Origin: Glycocaulis albus
Lineage (GTDB): Bacteria; Pseudomonadota; Alphaproteobacteria; Caulobacterales; Maricaulaceae
Assembly: GCF_014639075.1 (NCBI RefSeq)
Contig: NZ_BMFS01000006.1
Coordinates: 124,001-188,000, forward strand
Direction: 5' to 3'
Length of the DNA stretch: 64,000 bases
Positions 8,891-17,531 of the stretch are shown here, one piece after another. Numbering within the stretch: position 1 is the stretch's first letter; every line of letters begins with the position of its first letter. The translations under genes and the position numbers were made by a program. Under the pieces are notes generated by a model. The model was not told the DNA's origin, did not search any database, and saw nothing but the letters and a program-made list of their open reading frames with translations.

Positions 8891-9912
8891 TAGCCTGTCA
8901 GGCCCATCTCGTATCTATCAAAAAACGACTCACAGTCGCCGTCGTGGAGGTGAATGTTTGGTGTTGAGTTTTCTGATAGCGCTTTGAGTTCGGATTTAAT
9001 CATATCCGATGTGTAGTCGGACTGCTTGTATATTGTTGAAAATATGTTTTCATGAACTGTAATTTTGGACTCTTTCAAAATTTTCATATTTTGCGGGTGA
9101 AAGCCAAAGCCCAAAAATATTAAATTTTTAGCTCCGTCGCAATAACTGTTTATTTTCTCTATTGTGTCAGACTCTATAGACTCTGTATATGTTTTAATTG
9201 TCTTATGGCTAGAAATAAGGTCTTCATATGTGGAGCCGTCGTTGCTTCCTCCAAAGGGCACAGCATCATGCCCCTTCATGTTGCCGATTGATCCGTATGG
9301 CCTTACCACCTTAATGGATGAAACAACTTTCCAAGCCTCATCGCCATCTAATTGAAATACTATTTTTATGGCATTGTATAAGTAGCACTCTATACATCTA
9401 TCATAGTTAAAATTTACAATTACTAATTTATCTAGTGATGTTTTATATGAATTTTTCTTTGTTCCTTTTATTATGAGTGTAAAAAGTTTCTCAAGCCAGC
9501 TTCCTCTGAACCGCGCATCGAAATGGTTCACTTGATTTTGATTGAATAGATTTTTAAGTTTGGATTTTTGTTCGCTCTTTAATATACAGTAAGAAATGGC
9601 AATTTTTGCGTATGTGCTAATGCTTTTACTTTCTTCGAAGTCAATAAAGTCATCTATTGATTTCGCCGAGAGGCATGCTTGGACGACCCGGCGATATGGT
9701 TGGTCGGTGTTTAAATCAACTTGTCCGGTTCGATGAATTTGTTCAAGCAAACTCGTAAAATTTCTGTCGGTTGAATTGTTCCTGTCGGCGAAACGGTTGA
9801 AATCAACCTTTGAAATATTATGTATTTGTTCAATTAGTTCAGGTCCCACCGGCAAGTCAAAGGACTTGCTGCTTCCAGCGCCTAGAACCAGAACTGTTTT
9901 ACCGTTCAGCAT
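8887..9912 (-). CDS. SIR2-like fold protein, AT-rich, probably acquired
   Basis: 341 residues. The N-terminus 'VLVLGAGSSKSFDLPVGPEL' is a nucleotide-binding Rossmann loop; 'SIDDFIDFEESKSI', 'VIVNFNYDRCIE', 'RPYGSIGNMKG' and 'LIFLGFGFHPQNMKIL' follow in the order seen in SIR2-like proteins, many of which are NADases of anti-phage systems. The position that usually carries the catalytic His in H-G-x-[IL]-G reads Tyr. Base composition differs sharply from neighbours: three 60-base lines I counted were 22, 32 and 53% G+C, against 65% in the gene before it. It starts three bases after the uracil glycosylase stop on the same strand, so it may be co-transcribed. No partner gene is present; a role in defence is inference. 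Confidence 0.75.
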   Translation of the reverse strand: MLNGKTVLVLGAGSSKSFDLPVGPELIEQIHNISKVDFNRFADRNNSTDRNFTSLLEQIHRTGQVDLNTDQPYRRVVQACLSAKSIDDFIDFEESKSISTYAKIAISYCILKSEQKSKLKNLFNQNQVNHFDARFRGSWLEKLFTLIIKGTKKNSYKTSLDKLVIVNFNYDRCIECYLYNAIKIVFQLDGDEAWKVVSSIKVVRPYGSIGNMKGHDAVPFGGSNDGSTYEDLISSHKTIKTYTESIESDTIEKINSYCDGAKNLIFLGFGFHPQNMKILKESKITVHENIFSTIYKQSDYTSDMIKSELKALSENSTPNIHLHDGDCESFFDRYEMGLTGY

Positions 9913-9915
9913 GCT

Positions 9916-10710
9916 CTAACCCAGCTCTTCCAGCTTCTCCTGCAGGCTCAGCAGATCGGCCCAGGCTTTCGCCTTTTCCTGCGGACGGCGCAGGAGGAAG
10001 GCCGGGTGGAAAATTGGCAGGGCCGGGGTGGAATGGCCCTCCACGGTCACTTGCGACCAGCGCCCGCGCAACGCCATGATCCCTTGGGGCGTTTTCAGCA
10101 TGGCCTGTGTGGAGATACCGCCCGCCAGCAGGATGAGGCGCGGTTTTGCCAGCGCGATATGGCGCTCCACAAACGGGCGGCAGATCTCGATTTCCTCTGT
10201 GGAGGGCTTACGGTTTCCGGGCGGGCGCCAGAACACGACATTGGTGATGTAGGCGCTGGTTTCATCAAGGCCGATGGCGGCGAGCATGCGGTCGAGGAGT
10301 TGGCCAGAGCGGCCCACGAAAGGCAGGCCCTCGCGGTCCTCGTCCTGCCCTGGCCCTTCGCCGATCACCATCAGGGGCGCTTCGTGGTTCCCGCGCGCGA
10401 ACACGGTGTTGCGGGCGGTGCGTTTCAGGTCGCACCCGTCAAAACTCTCCACGGCGGCTTTCAGCGCCGCGATGTCAGTGGCGGCACCCGCCATCGCTCT
10501 CGCGTCCTGCGCGGGCTTTTCCGGCCCCGCAGGCGCGGATTTCACCGCAGGCGCGGCCGGGGCGGCCTTACGCTCCGGTGCACTCTTGCGCAGCGCTGCG
10601 GGCGGGGCAGGGGGGATATCCACCGTGATCCCGGCATCCTCCCACCAGCCGGCCAAGCTTTTCAGCGCGGCGAGCGCATTGGCTTGGGAGGGTGGATGGT
10701 CAGGCGTCAC
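9916..10710 (-). CDS. family 4 uracil-DNA glycosylase
   Basis: An iron-sulphur uracil-DNA glycosylase that excises uracil from DNA. Visible motifs are 'VIGEGPGQDEDREGLPFVGRS' (active-site loop), 'YITNVVFWRPPGNRKPSTEE', 'EICRPFVERHI' (cluster cysteine), and 'LPIFHPAFLLRRPQEKAKAW'. The region 'FDGCDLKRTARNTVFA' carries another expected cysteine. I use GTG 10710 (MTPDHPPSQANALAALKS), since the open frame continues upstream with residues that look untranslated. An alanine/proline-rich stretch of about 55 residues after the first helix is a variable linker. The AT-rich SIR2-like gene follows three bases after its stop. Confidence 0.92.
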   Translation of the reverse strand: MTPDHPPSQANALAALKSLAGWWEDAGITVDIPPAPPAALRKSAPERKAAPAAPAVKSAPAGPEKPAQDARAMAGAATDIAALKAAVESFDGCDLKRTARNTVFARGNHEAPLMVIGEGPGQDEDREGLPFVGRSGQLLDRMLAAIGLDETSAYITNVVFWRPPGNRKPSTEEIEICRPFVERHIALAKPRLILLAGGISTQAMLKTPQGIMALRGRWSQVTVEGHSTPALPIFHPAFLLRRPQEKAKAWADLLSLQEKLEELG

Positions 10711-10784
10711 GCAATCAGGTCCGATCCGGGTTTGAGAATTTATCCGCGCTCTGTGCTTTTTGCTGGCGTAGCCGGGCTGATGCC

Positions 10785-10800
10785 CTAGCTCATTTGCTAG
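10785..10800. promoter_or_regulatory. CTAGC dyad in the divergent gap before the ETF-QO gene
   Basis: CTAGC-TCATTT-GCTAG is a perfect five-base inverted repeat midway in the 183-base gap between the uracil glycosylase and the ETF-ubiquinone oxidoreductase. A possible -10 box CATAAT lies downstream near 10856-10861. A regulator cannot be named; chance occurrence is possible. Confidence 0.25.
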
Positions 10801-10893
10801 GTGTAAGCTAAGACGGGACAGGGCCTCGCGCAAACGCTGGTGTCAAGCTGGCGCACATAATCAGCGCGGGAAGAAGAACTGACGGGAGGCGAC

Positions 10894-12561
10894 ATGGCTG
10901 ACGGCGGAATCGAACGCGACGCGATGGAATACGATGTGGTGATTGCAGGCGGCGGACCGGCCGGTCTGGCGGCTGCCATCCGCATCCGGCAACTGGCCGA
11001 GTCCGAGGGCCGCGAGGTCTCTGTTGCCGTGATCGAAAAAGGTTCCGAGGTCGGCGCCCATATCCTCTCTGGTGTCGTGTTTGATCCCAAGGCGCTCGAC
11101 GAGCTGTTTCCTGACTGGCGCGATGATCCGAACCAGCCTTTTGATACCGAAGTCACTGACGACAAGTTCGTGGCGCTGGGCGAGTCCGGTTCGGCGACCT
11201 TCCCCGGCTTTGCCATGCCGGGCTTCATGCACAATCATGGCTGCTATATCGGCTCGCTGGGCAATCTGTGCCGCTGGCTGGCTGAAAAGGCTGAAAGCCT
11301 GGGCGTGGAGATCTATCCCGGCTTCCCTGCTGCCTCGCTGATCGAGGAAGACGGCGTCATCAAGGGCGTTGTTACCGGCGATATGGGCGTGGCGCGTGAT
11401 GGCAGTCACAAGGACATGTACCAGCCCGGCATGGAGCTGCGCGCCAAGTACACGCTCTTTGCCGAAGGCGCGCGCGGCAATCTCTCCAAGCAGCTGATCA
11501 GGCGCTTCAATCTCGATGAGGGGCGCGAGCCGCAAAAGTATGGCCTCGGCATGAAGGAGCTCTGGCGCGTGAAGCCGGAGCACCACAAGAAGGGCCTCGC
11601 CATGCACACCATGGGCTGGCCGCTTTCGAACGATACGGGCGGCGGCTCGTTCATGTATCATTTCGGCGATAATCTGGTCGCCATCGGTTTTGTGGTGCAC
11701 CTCAATTACAAGAACCCGAACCTGTTCCCGTTCGGTGAGTTCCAGCGCCTGAAGACCCATCCCGATATCGCGCCGATCTTTGAGGGCGCAGAGCGCCTGT
11801 CCTATGGTGCGCGCGCGATTACAGAAGGCGGCTTCCAGTCCGTGCCGAAGCTGGCCTTCCCGGGCGGCGCGCTGATCGGCTGCTCGGCCGGCTTTGTGAA
11901 CGTGCCGCGCATCAAGGGCAGCCATAACGCCATGAAGACCGGCATGCTGGCCGCAGAGGCCGCCTTTGCCGCGCTGGGCGAGAGCCGCCAGCATGATGAG
12001 CTCACCGCCTATGAGGCGGCCTATGACAAATCCTGGGTCAAGGCGGAGCTGAAGAAGGTCCGCAACGTCAAGCCGCTCTGGACCAAATGGGGCACGCTTG
12101 TGGGCGTGGCGCTGGGCGGCATGGATATGTGGACGAACCAGCTGTTCGGCTTTTCCATCTTCGGCACGATGGGCCATGGCGGCGCCGATTACGAGGCGAC
12201 AAAACCCGCCGCCCAGTGCAAGCCGATCCACTATCCCAAGCCCGATGGCGTACTGACCTTCGACCGTCTCTCATCGGTATTCATCTCCAACACCAATCAT
12301 GAGGAGGATCAGCCGATCCACCTCAAAGTCGCCGACATGGCGCTGCAGAAAGCCAGCGAACATGATGTCTATGGCGGGCCGTCAGCGCGCTACTGCCCGG
12401 CTGCGGTGTATGAATGGGTCGACGAGGGTGGAGAGCCCAAATTCGTGATCAACGCGCAGAACTGCGTCCACTGCAAAACCTGCGACATCAAGGATCCCAA
12501 CCAGAACATCAACTGGACGACGCCAGAGGGAGCCGGTGGCCCGAACTACCCCAACATGTAG
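10894..12561 (+). CDS. electron transfer flavoprotein-ubiquinone oxidoreductase
   Basis: A membrane-associated FAD and 4Fe-4S enzyme that takes electrons from ETF, reduced by acyl-CoA dehydrogenases, and passes them to ubiquinone. The 555 residues include the FAD loop 'DVVIAGGGPAGLAAAI', 'GAHILSGVVFDPKAL', 'HTMGWPLSNDTGGGSFMYH', 'GCSAGFVNVPRIKGSHNAMK', and a C-terminal ferredoxin-like cluster with cysteines in 'RYCPAAVYEW' and 'NAQNCVHCKTCDIKDP'. Length is normal. GGGAGG before ATG 10894 fits a strong ribosome site. It likely serves dehydrogenases such as the one at the left edge of the window. Confidence 0.96.
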   Translation: MADGGIERDAMEYDVVIAGGGPAGLAAAIRIRQLAESEGREVSVAVIEKGSEVGAHILSGVVFDPKALDELFPDWRDDPNQPFDTEVTDDKFVALGESGSATFPGFAMPGFMHNHGCYIGSLGNLCRWLAEKAESLGVEIYPGFPAASLIEEDGVIKGVVTGDMGVARDGSHKDMYQPGMELRAKYTLFAEGARGNLSKQLIRRFNLDEGREPQKYGLGMKELWRVKPEHHKKGLAMHTMGWPLSNDTGGGSFMYHFGDNLVAIGFVVHLNYKNPNLFPFGEFQRLKTHPDIAPIFEGAERLSYGARAITEGGFQSVPKLAFPGGALIGCSAGFVNVPRIKGSHNAMKTGMLAAEAAFAALGESRQHDELTAYEAAYDKSWVKAELKKVRNVKPLWTKWGTLVGVALGGMDMWTNQLFGFSIFGTMGHGGADYEATKPAAQCKPIHYPKPDGVLTFDRLSSVFISNTNHEEDQPIHLKVADMALQKASEHDVYGGPSARYCPAAVYEWVDEGGEPKFVINAQNCVHCKTCDIKDPNQNINWTTPEGAGGPNYPNM

Positions 12562-12601
12562 CCCGGACGCGCCGCGCAGGCGTTCCTCGCTGGCCGGTCT
12601 G

Positions 12602-14263
12602 ATGCGCGTGGCCTTGTGCCTGCCCGTGCTGGCGGTGTCGTGTGCGCTGCCGCAAGGCCTGGTGCAGGATGAGGAGACCAGCGCATACGGCGCTTTTCTC
12701 GCTGCGCGCTATGCCGGTTCATCGCGCGAAACGGCTGAATCTTCGCGCTTTTATGCCGAGGCGTTGAGCCATGAGCCCGGCTCGCCACTGCTGTCGGAGC
12801 GCGCCTTCTACTCGGCGCTGCTGGCCGGCCAGTTCGAACGGGCGGACGGCCCTGCACGTGCTGCCGGGGATCACCCGGACGGGCTGCAGCTGGCCCATAT
12901 ATATCTGAAGGGCGGTGAGCTTGCCGGGCGCATACGCGGCCCGTCGGTGGAGCTCGATGATCCGTTCGGGCCTTTCGGCGCGATGGTGTCCTCCATGCTG
13001 GATGACTGGCGGCTTGTCCGGGCCGGGCGGGCATCAGAGGCTGCTGACCGGCCCGTTACGGCCTCGGCCGGGCTGACCGGGCACATCATGCTTCACAGGG
13101 GCATGATCCTGGAGGCGGCCGGGCGCATGGAGGCGGCTGACGAAGCCTATCGCGCAGCATATTCGGGCCTCGACATGGAGGGTTACACCACCATCGTCCG
13201 CGGCGGATTTTTCGAACGTCAGGGGCGGCGCGATGACGCGCGGCGTCTGTACCAGACGCATCTGAGCCGCAGCGTTGGCGAACGTGACCCCGAGGTGGCA
13301 CAGGCTCTGGCGCGTCTGGATGCCGGAGGGCGCCCCCCGGCGCGGTTCACGCCGGCGCAAGGCGCGGCGCGCTCCATGTTTGCGCCTGCGGCCATGCTGA
13401 ATGCTTCTGCGCCGGCGGAATATGCTGCGCTCTACCTTCGTATTGTGCAGAGCATCGACCCGGAATTTGACCGTAACACCATGCTTCTGGCAACGGTTCT
13501 CGATCGGTTGGGGCTGGAGGATGACGCGGTCGCCGCCTTCGATTCGGTGGACAGCCCGCCCTTCTTGGAGCAGGCGCGTGTAGATGCGGCGTGGACCCTG
13601 TTCCGGCGTGGTGACCAGACTGATGCGCTGGCGCGTGCGCGTGCGCTGGCCTCCGGCCAGATGGCCGAACAGCCGCGCCTGCTACTGGCCGATATCTACC
13701 GGCTGACGGGACATTGCGATGACGCGGTGGCGCTCTACGACGCGGTGCTCGAAGAGCGGGCCGCCGAGGGCCGGGAGATGGACTGGCGCCACATTTTCTA
13801 TCGTGGCGTGTGCCTGCAGATTGCCGGTGACTGGGCGGGGGCGGAGGCAGGCTTCCTGCAGGCACTCGCGCTGGAACCTGACGAGGCGCGGGTCCTCAAT
13901 CATCTGGGCTATAACTGGATCGTGCTGGGAGAGCGCGTCAATGAAGGTTTCGCCCTGGTGGAGCGGGCCGCCGAACTGGCGCCGGAGAACGGGGCCATTC
14001 TCGACAGTCTCGGCTGGGGGCATTTCAAGCTCGGCCGGTATGACGAGGCGGTGCAATGGCTGGAGCGTGCGGTGGAGCTTTCCCCGGCCAACGCCACCAT
14101 CCACTGGCATCTGGGCGACGCCTATGCGCGGTCTGGGCGGACGCTGGAGGCTGGCTTTCAGTGGCAGCGTGCACTCGACCTGACGGCTGACCCGCGCGAG
14201 GAGGCCCTTCTGGAGCTGCGCCTTGCGCAAGGCCTGGACGGCGCGCCCGAGGACGTTGAATGA
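12602..14263 (+). CDS. TPR repeat lipoprotein
   Basis: A 553-residue protein built mainly of tetratricopeptide repeats; the clearest are in the last 200 residues ('WAGAEAGFLQALALEPDEARVLNHLGYNWI', and similar with 'LGRYDEAVQWLERAVELSP'). The chosen start gives MRVALCLPVLAVSC, a lipoprotein signal with lipobox LAVSC. A GTG at 12536, overlapping the ETF-QO 3' end, would instead provide an arginine-rich extension before the same hydrophobic stretch; both are possible. The stop overlaps ispE by four bases. TPR lipoproteins usually act as scaffolds at the cell envelope; partners are unknown. Confidence 0.8.
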   Translation: MRVALCLPVLAVSCALPQGLVQDEETSAYGAFLAARYAGSSRETAESSRFYAEALSHEPGSPLLSERAFYSALLAGQFERADGPARAAGDHPDGLQLAHIYLKGGELAGRIRGPSVELDDPFGPFGAMVSSMLDDWRLVRAGRASEAADRPVTASAGLTGHIMLHRGMILEAAGRMEAADEAYRAAYSGLDMEGYTTIVRGGFFERQGRRDDARRLYQTHLSRSVGERDPEVAQALARLDAGGRPPARFTPAQGAARSMFAPAAMLNASAPAEYAALYLRIVQSIDPEFDRNTMLLATVLDRLGLEDDAVAAFDSVDSPPFLEQARVDAAWTLFRRGDQTDALARARALASGQMAEQPRLLLADIYRLTGHCDDAVALYDAVLEERAAEGREMDWRHIFYRGVCLQIAGDWAGAEAGFLQALALEPDEARVLNHLGYNWIVLGERVNEGFALVERAAELAPENGAILDSLGWGHFKLGRYDEAVQWLERAVELSPANATIHWHLGDAYARSGRTLEAGFQWQRALDLTADPREEALLELRLAQGLDGAPEDVE

Positions 14264-15156
14264 GCGAGTCCGGCCCGGGCAGGCTGACAGTCTTTGCGCC
14301 TGCGAAAATCAATCTCACCTTGCGCGTGGCTGTACCGCGGCCTGATGGCTATCACCCCTTGCAGAGCCTTGTCGTGTTTGCCGATTGGGGCGACACGCTG
14401 CATGCCAGCCCGGCCAGTGATCTCAGCCTGCAGCTGGAAGGCCCGTTTGCGCCGACGCTGGCGGATGACACCCATAATCTGGTGCTGAAGGCCGCCTGGG
14501 CATTGCGCGCTGCCGCAGACCAGCCGCAGCTTGGCGCGCGTCTGGTGCTGGACAAGCACTTGCCGGTCGCATCGGGGATGGGGGGCGGTTCGGCTGATGC
14601 GGCAGCGGCACTCAAGGTGCTCAATGATCTGTGGGAGCTGGACTTCTCCACGCGGGAACTGGCCGAGATCGGCAGCGTGGTCGGCGCGGATGTACCAGCG
14701 TGCGTGTGGTCGCGTCCCTTGCTGATGGAAGGTATTGGCGAGGGGATCAGGGTTCTGCCCGCCTGGCCGGAGCTGAACGCGGTTATCGTCAATCCGGGCG
14801 TGCCGGTATCAACGCCGGACGTATTCCGGGCGCTCGACCGGTGCGAAGACCGCACAGGATTTGGCGTGCTGTCACGCGTGCCCGTGGCGGGAGACCCGGC
14901 TGCGGCGCTGGCGCTCGCGGCAGCGGGACGCAATGATCTGGAACAGCCCGCTGTCATATTGCATCCGGTGATCGGCGATGTGCTGGCCGAACTGAACGTG
15001 TTCGACGCGGTGCGTCTGGCGCGCATGTCCGGCTCAGGCGCAAGCTGTTTTGCGCTGGTCGATGAGGCTGCAATGGCCTCGCATGTGGCGCGGGCATTGT
15101 CGGAAAGTCACCCGGACTGGATTGTCCGCCCTGTGCGGCTGGCCGGAGCGGCCTGA
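14260..15156 (+). CDS. ispE: 4-diphosphocytidyl-2-C-methyl-D-erythritol kinase
   Basis: The GHMP kinase of the MEP isoprenoid pathway. 298 residues with 'FAPAKINLTLRVAVPRPDGYH' at the N-terminus, the ATP-binding 'LPVASGMGGGSADAAAAL', and C-terminal 'MSGSGASCFAL'. It overlaps both neighbours (ATGA with the TPR gene, one base with the transferase gene). An octaprenyl diphosphate synthase is encoded about 1 kb downstream on the other strand, and a polyprenyl-phosphate-dependent transferase directly downstream, so this stretch groups isoprenoid-linked genes. Confidence 0.96.
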   Translation: MSESGPGRLTVFAPAKINLTLRVAVPRPDGYHPLQSLVVFADWGDTLHASPASDLSLQLEGPFAPTLADDTHNLVLKAAWALRAAADQPQLGARLVLDKHLPVASGMGGGSADAAAALKVLNDLWELDFSTRELAEIGSVVGADVPACVWSRPLLMEGIGEGIRVLPAWPELNAVIVNPGVPVSTPDVFRALDRCEDRTGFGVLSRVPVAGDPAAALALAAAGRNDLEQPAVILHPVIGDVLAELNVFDAVRLARMSGSGASCFALVDEAAMASHVARALSESHPDWIVRPVRLAGAA

Positions 15157-16181
15157 TGGGAATGATGCTCGCCATTTGTACGCTGATCGCGGTGCTGATC
15201 AGTTTCGGTGTCGCGGCGCTTGTCTGGAGGGCCGGTGTGCTGGACATGCCAGGTCACAGATCCTTGCATGAGACGCCCACGCCGCGCGGCGGCGGGATCG
15301 GCACACTGGCGGCGGCAGGCGCGGCCTTCCTGTGGCTTGCCTTCGCGCCGGTGCCGGGCGGGAGCGCGCTCGCCATTCTTGCACTGACGGCACTAATGGG
15401 CGCGCTGGGCACGGCGGACGATATTTTTGGCCTGTCCTCGCGCACAAAGTTCGCCCTTATGGCGGTCATCGCCCTCAGCGCAGCGTGGTTCATCGGTGTG
15501 CCGGGCTATCTCGCTGTCACTGAGACTGTGTATCTCGCCCTGCCGGCCTGGGTGGCGCTGGCGGGTGCGGGCCTGTTCATTTTCGTTACGGTCAACGCCG
15601 TCAATTTCATGGACGGGTCGGACGGCATGCTGGTTGCCGGTCTCGTGCCCGGCGGGGCAGGGCTGGTGCTGGCCGGGCTGGCCACCGGCCATCTGGACAC
15701 CAGCTTTGCCGGTGCCGCGCTGGCAGGCGGTCTGGCAGGCTTCCTGATACTTAACCGGCCACCCGCGAAGGTGTTTGCCGGCGATGGCGGGTCACTGACC
15801 GCAGGCGCACTCTATGCAGGCGGGGCGCTGGCAATGGCCGGATCGGGCTTTTCCGGCGCACTGTGGCTGGCTCCGCTTTTCATCCTGCCGTTTCTGGCTG
15901 ATGTGCTTTTGACGATGGCGCGCCGGGCCGCTGGCAGACGGCTGGATATGGAGGCGCATCGCGAGCACCTCTACCAACGCCTCATCGCAGCCGGCTGGAG
16001 CCATGGGAGGATTGCGCTGGTCTATGCAGGCGCCAGTGCGTTGTGCGTGCTGGCAGGCCTTCTGGCACTGCAGGGTCCGCAAGGCGCGGCGTTCGCAGCA
16101 TTCGCCGTGATGACGTGTGTTTTGAGTGCGCTTTATGTGCTCGCCGGGCGTTATGCCGACGGCGCATCGGCTGCGTCCTAG
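15156..16181 (+). CDS. WecA/MraY-family polyprenyl-phosphate sugar-phosphate transferase
   Basis: A 341-residue, very hydrophobic protein with about ten membrane segments. Motifs of the family are 'SLHETPTPRGGGIG', 'GTADDIFGLSSRTKF', 'VNAVNFMDGSDGMLVAG' and 'KVFAGDGGSLTAGAL', followed by the cytoplasmic 'MEAHREHLYQRL'. Such enzymes move a sugar-1-phosphate from a UDP-sugar onto undecaprenyl phosphate and start synthesis of O-antigen, exopolysaccharide or teichoic-type polymers. The exact sugar cannot be deduced. Its stop overlaps the convergent octaprenyl synthase stop by four bases. Confidence 0.9.
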   Translation: MGMMLAICTLIAVLISFGVAALVWRAGVLDMPGHRSLHETPTPRGGGIGTLAAAGAAFLWLAFAPVPGGSALAILALTALMGALGTADDIFGLSSRTKFALMAVIALSAAWFIGVPGYLAVTETVYLALPAWVALAGAGLFIFVTVNAVNFMDGSDGMLVAGLVPGGAGLVLAGLATGHLDTSFAGAALAGGLAGFLILNRPPAKVFAGDGGSLTAGALYAGGALAMAGSGFSGALWLAPLFILPFLADVLLTMARRAAGRRLDMEAHREHLYQRLIAAGWSHGRIALVYAGASALCVLAGLLALQGPQGAAFAAFAVMTCVLSALYVLAGRYADGASAAS

Positions 16182-17194
16182 TAGGCGCGGTCGACGACGA
16201 ATTCGGCCAGCGCCGAGAGGGCGTCTGTCCATTCATTGCGCGGGAAAACACCCAAGGCGGACTGGGCATTGGCCGCGCGGGCGCGGGCCTGCGCCAGCGT
16301 CTCGTCCAGCGCGCCATGGCGTTTGAGGATGGCAATGGCCTCGTCCAGATCGCCGTCTGTCTGGTTCTTGGCACCTAGCGTGCGGGCCCAGAATGCCTGT
16401 TCGTCGGCGCTCGCGGCTTCCAGCGCCAGCGTGACAGGCAGGGTGATCTTGCCTTCACGGAAATCATCGCCCGTATTCTTGCCCAGAAGGGCAGCAAGCC
16501 CTCCATAATCCAGCGCATCGTCTACAAGCTGGAAGGCAAGGCCCAGCTCCCGCCCATAGGTATGGAGCGCATCCTCCTCGGCCTTGGGGCGTCCGGCCAG
16601 AATGGGCGACACCTGCGCGGCGGCGGCAAACAGGGCCGCCGTCTTGGCGTCAATCACTTCCATATAGCTTTGCCGGGAAACCGCTACATCACCCACCATG
16701 GCCAGCTGGCGAACCTCGCCTTCGGCAATGATGGCGGCGGCGCGCGAGAGAACATGCAGCGCATCCAGCGAGCCGGAATCCACCATCAGCATGAAGGCCT
16801 GCGCAAACAGGAAGTCACCGACAAGCACGCTTTGCGGGTTGCCCCAGATATGGTTGGCCGATGCCTTGCCGCGCCGCAGCTCGCTCTCGTCGACCACATC
16901 GTCGTGCAGCAGGGTGGCGGTGTGGATCAGCTCCACTGCGCCAGCGAGGGCCAGATGGCCTTCGCCCTCATAGCCCAGCATACGCGCGCTGGCGATGGTG
17001 ATGAGAGGGCGGATACGCTTGCCGCCAGCCTTGACCAGCCAGGCGGCCAGTTCCGGGATCAGCTCCACCGGGCTTGCCATGCGTTCGCTCAGCAGGGCCT
17101 CCACGCGCGGCATGTCGTCCCCGGCCAGCGCCATCAGCGTGGACACAGGATCGGCTATCGCCTGCGGCGTGTCTGTCAGGGGCAGTCCGTTCAC
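16178..17194 (-). CDS. ispB: octaprenyl diphosphate synthase (trans-polyprenyl synthetase)
   Basis: Makes the long side chain of ubiquinone. 338 residues with the first aspartate-rich motif 'LLHDDVVDESELRRGK', the upstream 'KAGGKRIRPLITI', and the second motif 'FQLVDDALDYGG'. The start is set at GTG 17194 (VNGLPLTDTPQAIADP); an in-frame ATG at about 17299 would add 35 residues lacking family features and would run up against the divergent DUF2007 gene. The name ispB reflects the usual bacterial assignment; chain length (C40 or C50) is not readable. Confidence 0.92.
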   Translation of the reverse strand: MNGLPLTDTPQAIADPVSTLMALAGDDMPRVEALLSERMASPVELIPELAAWLVKAGGKRIRPLITIASARMLGYEGEGHLALAGAVELIHTATLLHDDVVDESELRRGKASANHIWGNPQSVLVGDFLFAQAFMLMVDSGSLDALHVLSRAAAIIAEGEVRQLAMVGDVAVSRQSYMEVIDAKTAALFAAAAQVSPILAGRPKAEEDALHTYGRELGLAFQLVDDALDYGGLAALLGKNTGDDFREGKITLPVTLALEAASADEQAFWARTLGAKNQTDGDLDEAIAILKRHGALDETLAQARARAANAQSALGVFPRNEWTDALSALAEFVVDRAY

Positions 17195-17309
17195 GATGGG
17201 CGGTACTCTTGCTAAGCGCGGGTTCGAGCCGCCACAATAGAAATGCGCTAACGTGTCAGCAAGCGCAGGACACTGCGGCCAATGAACCCGTTTCATCAGG
17301 AGATAGTGC

Positions 17310-17531
17310 GTGATCGAGATAGAGACCACCAACGATCCGGTAAAGCTGTCTTTCATTGAAGCTGTGCTCAAGGATGCGGGCATCAGGGCGGTGGTGCTGG
17401 ACGCGGAGACAGCCGGTATGTTTGGCGGCGCGCTGCCCTGGGTGAAGCGGCGTGTGCTGGTGCCTGACGAACAGGCGGACAAGGCGCGCCGCCTTCTGGC
17501 CGATGCGCTGGGCAAAACGGACAGGGCATGA
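17310..17531 (+). CDS. DUF2007 domain protein
   Basis: A 73-residue protein matching the small DUF2007 family ('putative signal transducing protein'): 'VKLSFIEAVLKDAGIRAVVL' and 'RRVLVPDEQADKARRLLADA'. The fold is ferredoxin-like and the function unknown. Its GTG start is preceded by AGGAGA. It overlaps the TrmN6-like gene downstream by four bases and the pair is often found together in alphaproteobacteria. Confidence 0.85.
   Translation: MIEIETTNDPVKLSFIEAVLKDAGIRAVVLDAETAGMFGGALPWVKRRVLVPDEQADKARRLLADALGKTDRA

Noticed and set aside
8887-9912. A multi-gene defence island around the SIR2-like gene
   Set aside because: Both neighbours are ordinary (glycosyltransferase-like, uracil glycosylase); no nuclease, helicase, TIR or integrase is present.
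17216-17240. GCGGGTTCGAGCCGCC, which resembles the T-arm of a tRNA
   Set aside because: No acceptor, D or anticodon arms can be drawn around it; it lies in the gap before the octaprenyl synthase gene.
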